Shown: positions 8,055-15,500 of the stretch, in pieces
Layout of the letters: each line of letters opens with the position of its first letter
Position numbering within the stretch: position 1 is the first letter of the stretch
Assembly (NCBI GenBank): GCA_035486135.1
Contig: DATHNI010000244.1
Location: 1-26,375 of the forward strand
DNA: 26,375 bases
Direction of reading: 5' to 3'
Source of the DNA: JASHVB01 sp035486135
GTDB taxonomy: Bacteria; Pseudomonadota; Alphaproteobacteria; Acetobacterales; Acetobacteraceae
Notes under the pieces: model-generated
Seen by the model: the letters and a program-made list of their open reading frames with translations, nothing else
Told to the model about the DNA's origin: nothing
Databases searched by the model: none
Program-made: the position numbers and the translations under genes

Positions 8055-9137
8055 CTATTCGGCGGTACCAACGGAACGGCGCGCCGGGCGGGACCGCACA
8101 AAAGCAAGGCCGCCGATCGCCGCGCCAAGCAACGCGAGCGGGGTTGGCTCGGGCACCGGATCGGTCGCCCCGTCCCAGCCGATCGCTTGCATCATCTGGA
8201 ATTCGGGCAACGACGCGGTCTCGTCCGCCTGCTGGTTGGGGCAGGTGAAAGCGTCCTGCACATAGTCGGGGCAGCCGGTGGTGGAAAGAAAGTCGCCGAA
8301 ATCGCCGTAGTTCGCCAGGCTGAGGCCCTGATTTTGATTGAACCCGACGATATTCGTGACGCCGCCATCGACCGAAAAATACGCTGTCGCCGAGGTCGAG
8401 GCGGTGAAGCTCGGCGTGTGCGCCGCGCCGTAACGGTACAGATCCAACGGACCATAGAACGACGAGAGCGGCACGCTGTTGTTGGCAACGGCGTTGAGCG
8501 TCGAACCCGCGCCGCCACCGCCAAGGATTTCGTCAGTCTCATGCTCTATCACGCGTATCGCGTCATAGCTCCCAGAGGTGACCGGACGCGTGTAACTCAG
8601 TGGCTGGGTGTTGCTGAGGGTGATGACGCCGTCATAGGTCTGTCCACAGCCGGTGACGAAGGAACCGCCCGCATTGAAGCATGGCGTGACGTTCGTGTCC
8701 CCCAGCGCGACCCGGAGCAATGCCGTGCTTGCGACAATACTCTTGGCGCCGTTTGCATCGTTGCCGTAGGGAAGGTTGGTGATCGCCGTGGACAACGTGG
8801 TGTTGCTCGGGTTCGCGGCCGAATTGGCGGCGAGTTGGCCGACATAGGTGCTGTAGGGCTCAACGTTCAGCCCGGAGTCGCTGTCGCCGAGGAAGTGACC
8901 GGCGGCGGTGGTGAACAGGATGTTTACCGTGCCGGGGTTGCTGTACAGACCGGCGATGGCGTCGACCGCGGTGTCGATGGCGGTTTCGATTGCGGTTGCA
9001 TCCGGGGCCGACGTGATTGATGTTTCAAATCCGGCATCGATGGCCAGCGCGTGTGCCTGAGTGGCCGCCAGGATCGCGATGCAGGCCAGACCAGATCGTG
9101 CGGTCAGTCGTCCGACAAACTCACGTCCAGGCTTCAT
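8055..9137 (-). CDS. PEP-CTERM-anchored NF038122-like metalloprotease
   Basis: Exported protein of 360 aa. Residues 12-32 form a signal peptide ending in ATQAHALA. The centre holds VIEHETDEILGGGG (about 197-210), a HExxE...G variant of a zinc-protease motif that I associate with the NF038122 family. The C-terminus is a textbook PEP-CTERM sorting signal: VPEPTP (328-333), a hydrophobic stretch (about 334-347), then the basic cluster RSRPARR (348-354). Such proteins are processed by an exosortase and usually accompany exopolysaccharide production; no exosortase lies in this window. Four cysteines (C153, C164, C289, C299) could form disulfides. I prefer ATG 9137, behind an AGGAAGGA site, over the frame extending to 9167. 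Protease activity itself is inferred. Confidence 0.85.
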   Translation of the reverse strand: MKPGREFVGRLTARSGLACIAILAATQAHALAIDAGFETSITSAPDATAIETAIDTAVDAIAGLYSNPGTVNILFTTAAGHFLGDSDSGLNVEPYSTYVGQLAANSAANPSNTTLSTAITNLPYGNDANGAKSIVASTALLRVALGDTNVTPCFNAGGSFVTGCGQTYDGVITLSNTQPLSYTRPVTSGSYDAIRVIEHETDEILGGGGAGSTLNAVANNSVPLSSFYGPLDLYRYGAAHTPSFTASTSATAYFSVDGGVTNIVGFNQNQGLSLANYGDFGDFLSTTGCPDYVQDAFTCPNQQADETASLPEFQMMQAIGWDGATDPVPEPTPLALLGAAIGGLAFVRSRPARRSVGTAE

Positions 9138-9439
9138 CCCAGCCGATCCTTCCTGATAGCGGATCATTACAGGAGAAACTATCTGCAGGACAAGGCCGAT
9201 CGTCTCAATACAGGGAAATAGTGATGTAAATCGCTATAGATGGCATTTAGCTGCATCTTCTTGAACAACCTTAGAGGGTATGTTTGGCTATATTTCTGTC
9301 TATGGTTGTCTCCATGGCAAGACCGCCGCCAAAATAAGCATGCAGGATAGCGACGTAGGCACATGGGGCACGCGGTCCCAAGCCCGGCCGCGCCGCACCT
9401 GGGCTGGCCCGATCGGCCGATGCGTGCCAGGGAGACCCC
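9138..9439. other. Divergent intergenic region between the PEP-CTERM gene and lpxB
   Basis: About 300 nt that must contain the promoters of two divergent genes. It is noticeably AT-rich between 9210 and 9310 compared with its flanks. A near-palindrome (ATAGTGAT-GTAA-ATCGCTAT, 9218-9237, one mismatch in the arms) is the only clear symmetric element and could be an operator. I could not fix -35/-10 boxes with acceptable spacing. Confidence 0.5.
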
Positions 9440-10639
9440 ATGCCCCTGATCTATCTGATCGCCGGAGAGGCCAGTGGCGATGCCATCGGCGCCCGCCTGA
9501 TGCACGCCATGGCAGCGCGCCGGCCGGACATGGCCTTCGCCGGCATCGGCGGGGAGGCAATGGCGGCGCAGGGCCTCGCCAGCCTGTTCCCGATGCGCGA
9601 CCTCGCCTTGATGGGCCTGCTGGAGGTGATCCCGCGCCTGCGCCACCTCAAGGCCCGGCTGCACCAGACGACCGCGGACATCGCCGCGCGGCAACCCGCC
9701 GTTGTGGTAACGATCGACTCGCCCGGGTTCACTCTGCGCGTGCTGCGCGCGGTCGCCGCGCTTGGCATTCCGCGCGTCCACTACGTCGCCCCACAGGCCT
9801 GGGCGTGGCGTGAAGGCCGCGTGCGGCACTATCCCGGCCTGTGGGACCGGCTGCTTTGTCTGCTGCCGTTCGAGCCGGCTTTCTTTGCCCGCCACAATCT
9901 TCCGGCGACTTTCGTCGGCCACCCGGTGCTGGAAAGCGGTGCCGACACCGGCGACGCGGTCCGCTTCCGTACGCGTCACGGTGTGGCGCCCGACACGAGG
10001 ATCCTGACCGTCATGCCTGGCAGCCGGCGCACCGAGGTGTCGCGCTTGCTGCCGATCCTCGGTGCCACCTTGCAGCGCGTGGCTACGGTGGTGCCGAACC
10101 TGCAGCCGGTGGTGCCGATCGCCGCGCCGGTCGCCGAGGCGGTGCGGCAGGGCACGTCTGCCTGGCCGATCCGCCCGGTCCTGGTCACCGACGCGGTGGA
10201 AAAACACGATGCGTTCGCCGCCTCCGACGCCGCGCTGACCAAGTCGGGCACGTCCACCCTGGAACTGGCGCTCGCCGGCGTGCCGATGCTGGTCGGCTAC
10301 CGCGTCAACCCGTTGACGGCGTTCATCGCGCATTACCTGGTCAGCGTGCGCTATGCGTCGCTGCTGAACCTGCTGGCCGGGCGCGAAATCGTCCCCGAAA
10401 TGATCCAGCAAGCGTGCACGCCCGACCGCCTCGCCGCCACACTGACCCGGCTGCTGACCGATCCGGCCACTGCCGACGCGCAACGCGCCGCCTGCCGGGT
10501 GGAACTGGCAAAATTGCGCCCGCCGCATGGGCTGCCCTCGGAAGCCGCCGCCGGCGCGGTGCTGGAACTGCTGGACCACGTGGCAGACCGGGCCTATGTG
10601 CAACCGGCGACTTCATCCCCGTCCGCGGAAGAGCACTGA
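9440..10639 (+). CDS. lpxB: Lipid-A-disaccharide synthase
   Basis: Glycosyltransferase of family GT19, 399 aa, which joins UDP-2,3-diacylglucosamine and lipid X to make the lipid A disaccharide at the inner face of the inner membrane. Hallmarks: GEASGDAIGA near the N-terminus (residues 9-18), HYVAPQAWAWREGR in the middle (the conserved acceptor-side segment), VGHPVLE, the PGSRRTEV nucleotide-binding segment, and SGTSTLELALAGVPMLVGYR near the C-terminus. Length matches the family. Start 9440 has GGGAG 8 nt upstream. hemB begins 1 nt after the stop, so the two are co-transcribed. In many Proteobacteria lpxB follows lpxA and lpxI/fabZ; here those genes are absent, and the upstream neighbour is divergent. 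Confidence 0.97.
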   Translation: MPLIYLIAGEASGDAIGARLMHAMAARRPDMAFAGIGGEAMAAQGLASLFPMRDLALMGLLEVIPRLRHLKARLHQTTADIAARQPAVVVTIDSPGFTLRVLRAVAALGIPRVHYVAPQAWAWREGRVRHYPGLWDRLLCLLPFEPAFFARHNLPATFVGHPVLESGADTGDAVRFRTRHGVAPDTRILTVMPGSRRTEVSRLLPILGATLQRVATVVPNLQPVVPIAAPVAEAVRQGTSAWPIRPVLVTDAVEKHDAFAASDAALTKSGTSTLELALAGVPMLVGYRVNPLTAFIAHYLVSVRYASLLNLLAGREIVPEMIQQACTPDRLAATLTRLLTDPATADAQRAACRVELAKLRPPHGLPSEAAAGAVLELLDHVADRAYVQPATSSPSAEEH

Positions 10640-10640
10640 C

Positions 10641-11633
10641 ATGAGCGTCGGCCAGTTTCCCACCACCCGGATGCGCCGCAACCGCTACGACGCCTGGACC
10701 CGCCGCCTGGTGGCGGAAAACGCGTTGTCGGTGGACGACCTGATCTGGCCGGTGTTCATCATCGAGGGCCGCGGCACCACCACCGACGTCGCCTCGATGC
10801 CCGGCGTGCAGCGCGTGACGCTCGATCGCCTGGCGCGGCACGTGGAGCCGGCGCTGCAATACGGCATCCCCGCCGTGGCGCTGTTCCCCGCCACCCCGCC
10901 GGACAAGAAGGACGCCGAAGGCACCGAAGCCACCAATCCGGAAAACCTGATGTGCGAGGCGGCGCGCCTGTTGAAGCGCGAATTTCCGGAATTGGGGCTG
11001 GTCGGGGACGTGGCGCTCGATCCCTACACCGACCACGGGCATGACGGCGTGATCCGCAACGGCTACGTGGCCAACGACGAATCCCTGGCTGTGTTGACCC
11101 GGCAGGCGGTGAACCAGGCCGAGGCCGGGATCGACGTCATCGCCCCGTCGGACATGATGGATGGCCGGGTCGGCGCCATCCGCTCCGCGCTGGACGGGGC
11201 GGGACTGATCCACACCCGCATCATGAGCTACGCGGCGAAATACGCGTCGGCGTTCTATGGCCCGTTCCGCGACGCGGTCGGCTCGGGCGGCGCGTTGAAG
11301 GGCGACAAGAAGACCTACCAGATGGACCCGGCCAATTCGGACGAGGCACTGCGGGAGGTGGCGCTGGACATCGCCGAGGGCGCCGACATGGTGATGGTGA
11401 AGCCCGGCCTGCCGTATCTGGACATCGTGCGGCGGGTGAAGGACCGCTTCGGCGTGCCCACCTTCGCGTATCAGGTGTCGGGCGAATACGCGATGGTGAT
11501 GGCTGCGGTGCAGAACGGCTGGCTGGATCACCACCGCGCGATGATGGAAACGCTGATGGCGTTCAAGCGCGCGGGCTGCAACGGCGTGCTGACCTACTTT
11601 GCGCCGGAAGCCGCGAAGCTGTTGCGGCGCTGA
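10641..11633 (+). CDS. hemB: Delta-aminolevulinic acid dehydratase (porphobilinogen synthase)
   Basis: Cytoplasmic enzyme of 330 aa that condenses two 5-aminolevulinate molecules to porphobilinogen in heme/tetrapyrrole synthesis. The two active-site lysines are visible: K200 in SYAAKYASAFYGPFRDA and K254 in MVMVKPGLPYLDIV, the latter forming the Schiff base. The metal loop reads DVALDPYTDHGHDG (123-136). It has aspartates where zinc-type enzymes have a cysteine cluster, so this is the Mg/K-dependent type seen in other alphaproteobacteria and Pseudomonas. A C-terminal GVLTYFAPEAAKLL closes the protein. The start at 10641 lies 1 nt after the lpxB stop, which implies translational coupling. A GC-rich hairpin at 11681-11711 probably ends the transcript. 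Confidence 0.98.
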   Translation: MSVGQFPTTRMRRNRYDAWTRRLVAENALSVDDLIWPVFIIEGRGTTTDVASMPGVQRVTLDRLARHVEPALQYGIPAVALFPATPPDKKDAEGTEATNPENLMCEAARLLKREFPELGLVGDVALDPYTDHGHDGVIRNGYVANDESLAVLTRQAVNQAEAGIDVIAPSDMMDGRVGAIRSALDGAGLIHTRIMSYAAKYASAFYGPFRDAVGSGGALKGDKKTYQMDPANSDEALREVALDIAEGADMVMVKPGLPYLDIVRRVKDRFGVPTFAYQVSGEYAMVMAAVQNGWLDHHRAMMETLMAFKRAGCNGVLTYFAPEAAKLLRR

Positions 11634-12006
11634 CGGAGTGCAGTGAGCCAGCGGCATCCTCGCCTCTAACAGGAAACAGACTCCCCCCCTCCTTTCAAGG
11701 GGGAGGGGGAGCGTACTGTTGCGCGCAGGCAATCGTCCACCATGCCGCATGGCGACAAGTCTTTCATCAGCGCGGCCAATTGGCGGCCGGTGCCCGGGAT
11801 TTATCTCGCGCAGTTGAAATCACGACGACGGACGCTGCCGGGTTGTCAGGTAATCCCTTCCTTCGACGTATTATCCCCAGCTACATGCGCCGATGAACGT
11901 ACATCATGAGCCAGGCGGCCCACATGCACCACATTGGGATTGCTGACACCGTCGGACCCGAACGGGTTTCGATCATTGTCTCAACTGATGTACGTGGAGA
12001 CCAGAC
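11634..12006. other. Intergenic region after hemB
   Basis: About 370 nt without a gene. The first part holds the GC-rich hairpin after hemB (11681-11711). The remainder should hold the promoter of the DUF3300 gene. A 12-bp near-palindrome ACCCGAACGGGT is at 11956-11967, 40 nt before that gene, and a GGAG site lies about 8 nt before its start. I could not place a convincing -35/-10 pair. Confidence 0.5.
11681..11711 (+). terminator. GC-rich hairpin downstream of hemB
   Basis: A C-rich run followed by CTCCTTT pairs with AAGGGGGAGGGGGAG, giving at least 8 contiguous GC-rich pairs (11685-11692 with 11702-11709). It lies 48 nt after the hemB stop. No U-run follows, so it may act as a weak or Rho-assisted terminator, or be one of the CTCCCCCTC palindromic repeats common in such genomes. 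Confidence 0.5.
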
Positions 12007-13044
12007 ATGGTTATTAAACAAGGCTTGACTTTGCTATTATGCAGCTCGATCGCGCTGTCGGCATGCGCGCCCGCCTTCGCGAATCCTGCGAACCAAAACC
12101 AGCCGGTAGGCTCGCAGCAGGTTTCTGCCACCTCGAATACCCAGCAGAGTCCGGCGCAGGTGCAGCAACTCGTGGCGCCCATCGCATTGTATCCCGACTC
12201 GTTGGTGGCGCAGGTGCTGGCGGCTTCGACCTACCCGGCCGAAGTTGTGGAAGCGCAACGCTGGATGACACAACACAAGGGTCTGTCGGCGCAGCAACGG
12301 GCCGATGAGGTCAACAAGCTATCCTGGGATCCGAGCATCAAGTCACTGATCGCGTTTCCGTCCGTCCTTGCCAATATGGACAAGAACCTCTCGTGGACCT
12401 CGTCGTTAGGGCAGGCTTACGTGCAAAATCCGCAGGAGGTGATGAACACCATTCAGCAGCTGCGTCATCGTGCCCAGAACGCCGGGCACCTATCGAGCAC
12501 GTCGCAGGAGACTGTAAGCACCCAGGGGCAAGACATCGTCATTCAGCCGGTGAACCCGGAAGTGGTGTACGTTCCGGAATACGATCCCTGGCTGGTTTAT
12601 GGGCCGCCGTTGGCGGCATGGCCTGGCTGGTATGGCTATCCAGGACTCTATTTTGGCGGGCCAGGGATTTTCTTTGGGGTCGGTATCGGTATAGGCGCCT
12701 TCGCAGCCTTTGGTTGGGGATGGCACCATTGGGGCTTTGACTGGGCGCATCGGAGGATGATGTTCGATCACCGCACTTTCGTATCTCGCAGCAGGACTTT
12801 CATCAATCGTCGCACCACCGTCAATCGGGATTTCCGAGGCGGCTTCCACCACGTTGCCACGGCAAACCACCACTTTGCAGGCGGCAATCACTTCGGGGGT
12901 GCCCACCACTTTGCGAGTACCTCGCACTTTGGTGGATTCCATCATGCGGGCGGCGGCTTCCGCGTTGCCGGCGGGTTCCATGCCGGTGGGTTCCATGCCG
13001 GTGGGTTCCATGGCGGCGGATTTCATGGCGGCGGCCGGCGTTGA
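12007..13044 (+). CDS. DUF3300 lipoprotein with His/Gly-rich tail
   Basis: Envelope protein of 345 aa. The signal peptide ends in a lipobox, LSAC, with Cys20 as the lipidation site. The DUF3300 domain follows (about residues 50-215). It contains the family signature APIALYPDSLVAQVLAAST, then EVVEAQRW, WDPSIKSL and VVYVPEYDPWLVYG. After a Trp/Tyr/Gly-rich hydrophobic stretch (GWYGYPGLYFGGPGIFFG), the last 100 residues are dominated by His, Gly, Phe and Arg and end in tandem GGFHAGGFHGGG units. DUF3300 has no known function; the tail could bind metal ions, which is inference. Start 12007 has GGAG about 8 nt upstream. It is a single gene, convergent with the FUSC gene across a hairpin. Confidence 0.9.
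   Translation: MVIKQGLTLLLCSSIALSACAPAFANPANQNQPVGSQQVSATSNTQQSPAQVQQLVAPIALYPDSLVAQVLAASTYPAEVVEAQRWMTQHKGLSAQQRADEVNKLSWDPSIKSLIAFPSVLANMDKNLSWTSSLGQAYVQNPQEVMNTIQQLRHRAQNAGHLSSTSQETVSTQGQDIVIQPVNPEVVYVPEYDPWLVYGPPLAAWPGWYGYPGLYFGGPGIFFGVGIGIGAFAAFGWGWHHWGFDWAHRRMMFDHRTFVSRSRTFINRRTTVNRDFRGGFHHVATANHHFAGGNHFGGAHHFASTSHFGGFHHAGGGFRVAGGFHAGGFHAGGFHGGGFHGGGRR
12970..13035 (+). repeat. In-frame 15-bp tandem repeat in the DUF3300 gene
   Basis: The 15-nt unit GGTGGGTTCCATGCC and variants recur four to five times and encode G-G-F-H-(A/G) pentapeptides at the C-terminus. The first copies are nearly identical at DNA level, so the repeat number could change by slippage. Confidence 0.8.
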
Positions 13045-13059
13045 GAGGAGCGAGCGTCG

Positions 13060-13088
13060 TAGTGGCACATCTCACCGGTGTGCCATTA
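13060..13088. terminator. Hairpin between convergent genes
   Basis: TAGTGGCACA (13060-13069) pairs with TGTGCCATTA (13079-13088), a 10-bp stem with one G-T wobble and a 9-nt loop. It lies 16 nt after the DUF3300 stop and 47 nt beyond the FUSC stop on the other strand. The position suits a bidirectional terminator, although there is no U-tract. Confidence 0.55.
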
Positions 13089-13134
13089 CGGCGTTCGTCC
13101 TGGGCAGTGAACAACACAGCACGGCGCGCACCTC

Positions 13135-14277
13135 CTAAACCGCTACGAACCGCGGATCGTCTTCCGCTAGTGGCCAGACGAGGATCAGCACGCACAGCAT
13201 GGCGGATCCGATAAGGATACCCAGCAGCCGCTCGAGACCCGGCAAGATGCTGGCCACCGGACCCGGCCCTTGAATGAACGTGATCAAAAACCCAAGGACA
13301 AACTGGGTCCCCAGGTAGCTGATGCCTTCGTTCCCGGTCTGGATATGATAGCCGATCCAGATTCCGGCGCAGAGTGCCAGCATGCCGAGCAACATGGTAT
13401 TACTGAAGATGCTGAGGCAAACAATGGCAGTCCCGCCGCCAAGCAGACAACCAAGCGTCCGATGCGCGATCCGCTCATAAATTGGGCTGTCGCGCCGTTC
13501 GATCACAGCGGCGGCCGGCACCATCATGACCACGTATGACGTGACCGCGGTTTGCGAGAAATCCTCGATCGAGAACCATCGCCAGACCAGGGGCAGCAGC
13601 CCCACTGCCAGGGCCGCGCGGGTGCTATGGGCAAGCAGGGGTCCGTTTTCTCGCAGCCACGCGTCCCGGAATACATCGCGGAGTCCGGTGAACGGGCTGA
13701 TCGACGCGGGATTTCGCGGCGCCCCGGTGCCCGCCGGTGCTCCGGCCGAGGCGAACAGGCCGGCGACGACCAGGCAGGAAGCGGTACCCGCGACGATCTC
13801 GGCCACTCTGGTGCCGGCGAAGTGCAGCACGTTCTCCGGTGCGGCGAGGGACTCCGTCGTGACCATGCCGGCGGTAAGGCCGAAGAATAACCAGGCGTAG
13901 CTGTAACGGCTGGTCAGCCCCTGGAACACGCCGATCCACGACACAACGAACAGGCCAAGCATAAGCACGACCGGGCTGTTCGCGACCGACGGGGCCAGCA
14001 GCAGGCCGGCCAATGCGCCGCCGACGGTACCCGCGATGCGCATCATCCCGCGGGGAATCGATTCTGCAATATCGGCGCGCATGACCATGTAGCCGCTGAA
14101 TGCCGCCCAGGACAGGTCGTCCAGCCGCAGCAGCGCTGCCACGGTCACCGCGAGAAGCACCGACAGCACGGCCTTGAGCGGTTCCCGCGCGCGCGGCCCA
14201 TGCAATGTGAGTGCTCTTAGCTCACGAACAAACGCACCGGGGATTGGCCGCAAGGCATCGAGCAAAGGCCGCATCAT
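13135..14277 (-). CDS. FUSC-family inner-membrane protein (AaeB-like, short form)
   Basis: Membrane protein of 380 aa with many hydrophobic helices and the FUSC/aromatic-acid-exporter signature in its first quarter: LKAVLSVLLAVTVAALLRLDDLSWAAFSGYMVM, then RGMMRIAGTVGGALAGLLLAP. A second similar half follows, with RTLGCLLGGGTAI around residue 270. Full-length AaeB/YccS proteins are roughly 650-700 residues with a large soluble region; this one lacks it and is essentially the membrane part. The HlyD-type adaptor gene ends 36 nt upstream on the same strand, which is the AaeA-AaeB pattern of a proton-driven efflux pair for aromatic carboxylic acids. It is the last gene of the monooxygenase operon. 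Export of a monooxygenase substrate or product is inferred from context only. Confidence 0.87.
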   Translation of the reverse strand: MMRPLLDALRPIPGAFVRELRALTLHGPRAREPLKAVLSVLLAVTVAALLRLDDLSWAAFSGYMVMRADIAESIPRGMMRIAGTVGGALAGLLLAPSVANSPVVLMLGLFVVSWIGVFQGLTSRYSYAWLFFGLTAGMVTTESLAAPENVLHFAGTRVAEIVAGTASCLVVAGLFASAGAPAGTGAPRNPASISPFTGLRDVFRDAWLRENGPLLAHSTRAALAVGLLPLVWRWFSIEDFSQTAVTSYVVMMVPAAAVIERRDSPIYERIAHRTLGCLLGGGTAIVCLSIFSNTMLLGMLALCAGIWIGYHIQTGNEGISYLGTQFVLGFLITFIQGPGPVASILPGLERLLGILIGSAMLCVLILVWPLAEDDPRFVAV

Positions 14278-14313
14278 GCGATTCCGGCTCCGCTGCCGCG
14301 CAACGGGGCCCGG

Positions 14314-15423
14314 CTAATAGATGACCAGCACGCGGGCATCGGTTCCCATGAAGAGACTGTCCGTGTCGGGCGGGTCCTGCAAGACGATGCGGACAGGAAT
14401 CCGGCGTTGCAGCCTGATCCAATCCACGGAAGGAGAGACGTAAGGCAGCAGCGCCACGCCGTTCGGATCCCGGCTGATGCCATGGGCGATGCCCTGGATG
14501 CGGGCCCGATAAAGTCGCCACGGGTGGGAGTCGAGCCAGACCCAGGCCGTACCGCCGGCCCTGAAGTGACGCAGATAGTATTCCTTGTAGTTTGCCTCCA
14601 CGCGCCACGCATGCCCATCCACGAGGGCGATCGTTGGACGGTCGGGGGATACCATATCGCCGGGCTGCAGCACGAGGTGCGTCACGTTCCCGTCGACGGG
14701 TGCGACCACTTGCGTGCGGCTCAACCGCCATTCGGCGAGATCGGTCGCCGCATGGGCGGACGCGACGGCCCGCTGATGAAATCGCAATGTTTCGGCTGCC
14801 CTGGTCACGGCGGCCTGGGCCGCTTGCACGTGCGCCTCGCTCTCGGCTTGCGCGGCACGTGAGGCATCCAGCGTCTCGGCGGACACGGCGCCGGTACGGC
14901 TTAGCGGCGTGTCGCGGTTGAGGTTCGCGTTACTCAGCCTCGCGGAGGCGGACGCCGCTTCCGCCTCCGATCGCAGGTAGTCGAGTTGCGCCTGATCAAT
15001 CGGCAGTTGAGCTTGCGCCTCATCCTCCTGCGCCCGCGCTCTCTCCAGTTCCAGCCTGAATGGGACAGGATCAATTGTGAAAAGCGGCGTTCCGCGGGTG
15101 ACCCACTGGTTGTCCGTTACGTGCACTGCCTCGACAGGCCCGTTCACCTCGGGGGTTACCGAGACGAGGTCGGACGTGAGAAAGGCATCGTCGGTGTAGG
15201 CGAACAGGTAGCCGGAGCCCCACCAGGCGGCAACGATCAGTCCGATCAGCAAAAGGAACCGTATCGTGCGTCCGCGCGGCGAGCGAGGGCCGGGCGGGGT
15301 CGTCGCCTTCTTCACCTCGGGTGGTCGGTCCTGTTTCGCAACAGTTGGGCGGGGTTGCGTCGCATCGTCCGGCAACTGCCGGGGCGCGCTGTCCGCCATC
15401 GGGGCGATCGGGTTCGGCGTCAT
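14314..15423 (-). CDS. HlyD-family periplasmic adaptor (AaeA/EmrA-like)
   Basis: Membrane-fusion protein of 369 aa. It has a proline- and charge-rich cytoplasmic leader (1-52), one membrane anchor (about 54-75, RFLLLIGLIVAAWWGSGYLF), and then the biotinyl-lipoyl half motif YTDDAFLTSDLVSV.PEVNGPV..V.V.DNQWV..G..LF.ID. An alpha-helical coiled coil follows, rich in Ala, Glu and Gln (about 125-235). The second lipoyl half is RTQVVAPVDGNVTHLVLQPGDMV, and a beta-barrel segment closes the protein. Such adaptors link an inner-membrane pump to an outer-membrane channel. The partner is the FUSC protein encoded 36 nt downstream. No TolC-type gene is in the window. The start is 77 nt from the upstream monooxygenase stop, so it probably belongs to that transcript. 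Confidence 0.92.
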   Translation of the reverse strand: MTPNPIAPMADSAPRQLPDDATQPRPTVAKQDRPPEVKKATTPPGPRSPRGRTIRFLLLIGLIVAAWWGSGYLFAYTDDAFLTSDLVSVTPEVNGPVEAVHVTDNQWVTRGTPLFTIDPVPFRLELERARAQEDEAQAQLPIDQAQLDYLRSEAEAASASARLSNANLNRDTPLSRTGAVSAETLDASRAAQAESEAHVQAAQAAVTRAAETLRFHQRAVASAHAATDLAEWRLSRTQVVAPVDGNVTHLVLQPGDMVSPDRPTIALVDGHAWRVEANYKEYYLRHFRAGGTAWVWLDSHPWRLYRARIQGIAHGISRDPNGVALLPYVSPSVDWIRLQRRIPVRIVLQDPPDTDSLFMGTDARVLVIY

Positions 15424-15500
15424 GGTCCGTTGTCCGGGTCGCCCCTCAAATCCAACCGCGCTTGCCAGTTGTCAATCCGGTCGCGATGCAGGTCCGGGCG

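Noticed and set aside
8028..9020. 330-residue open frame opposite the PEP-CTERM protein
   Set aside because: The minus-strand protein has signal peptide, protease motif and sorting signal; the plus-strand frame has none.
11956..11967. ACCCGAACGGGT as an operator of the DUF3300 gene
   Set aside because: Only 12 bp, with a central AA breaking the symmetry, and no promoter boxes placed around it; kept as a note only.
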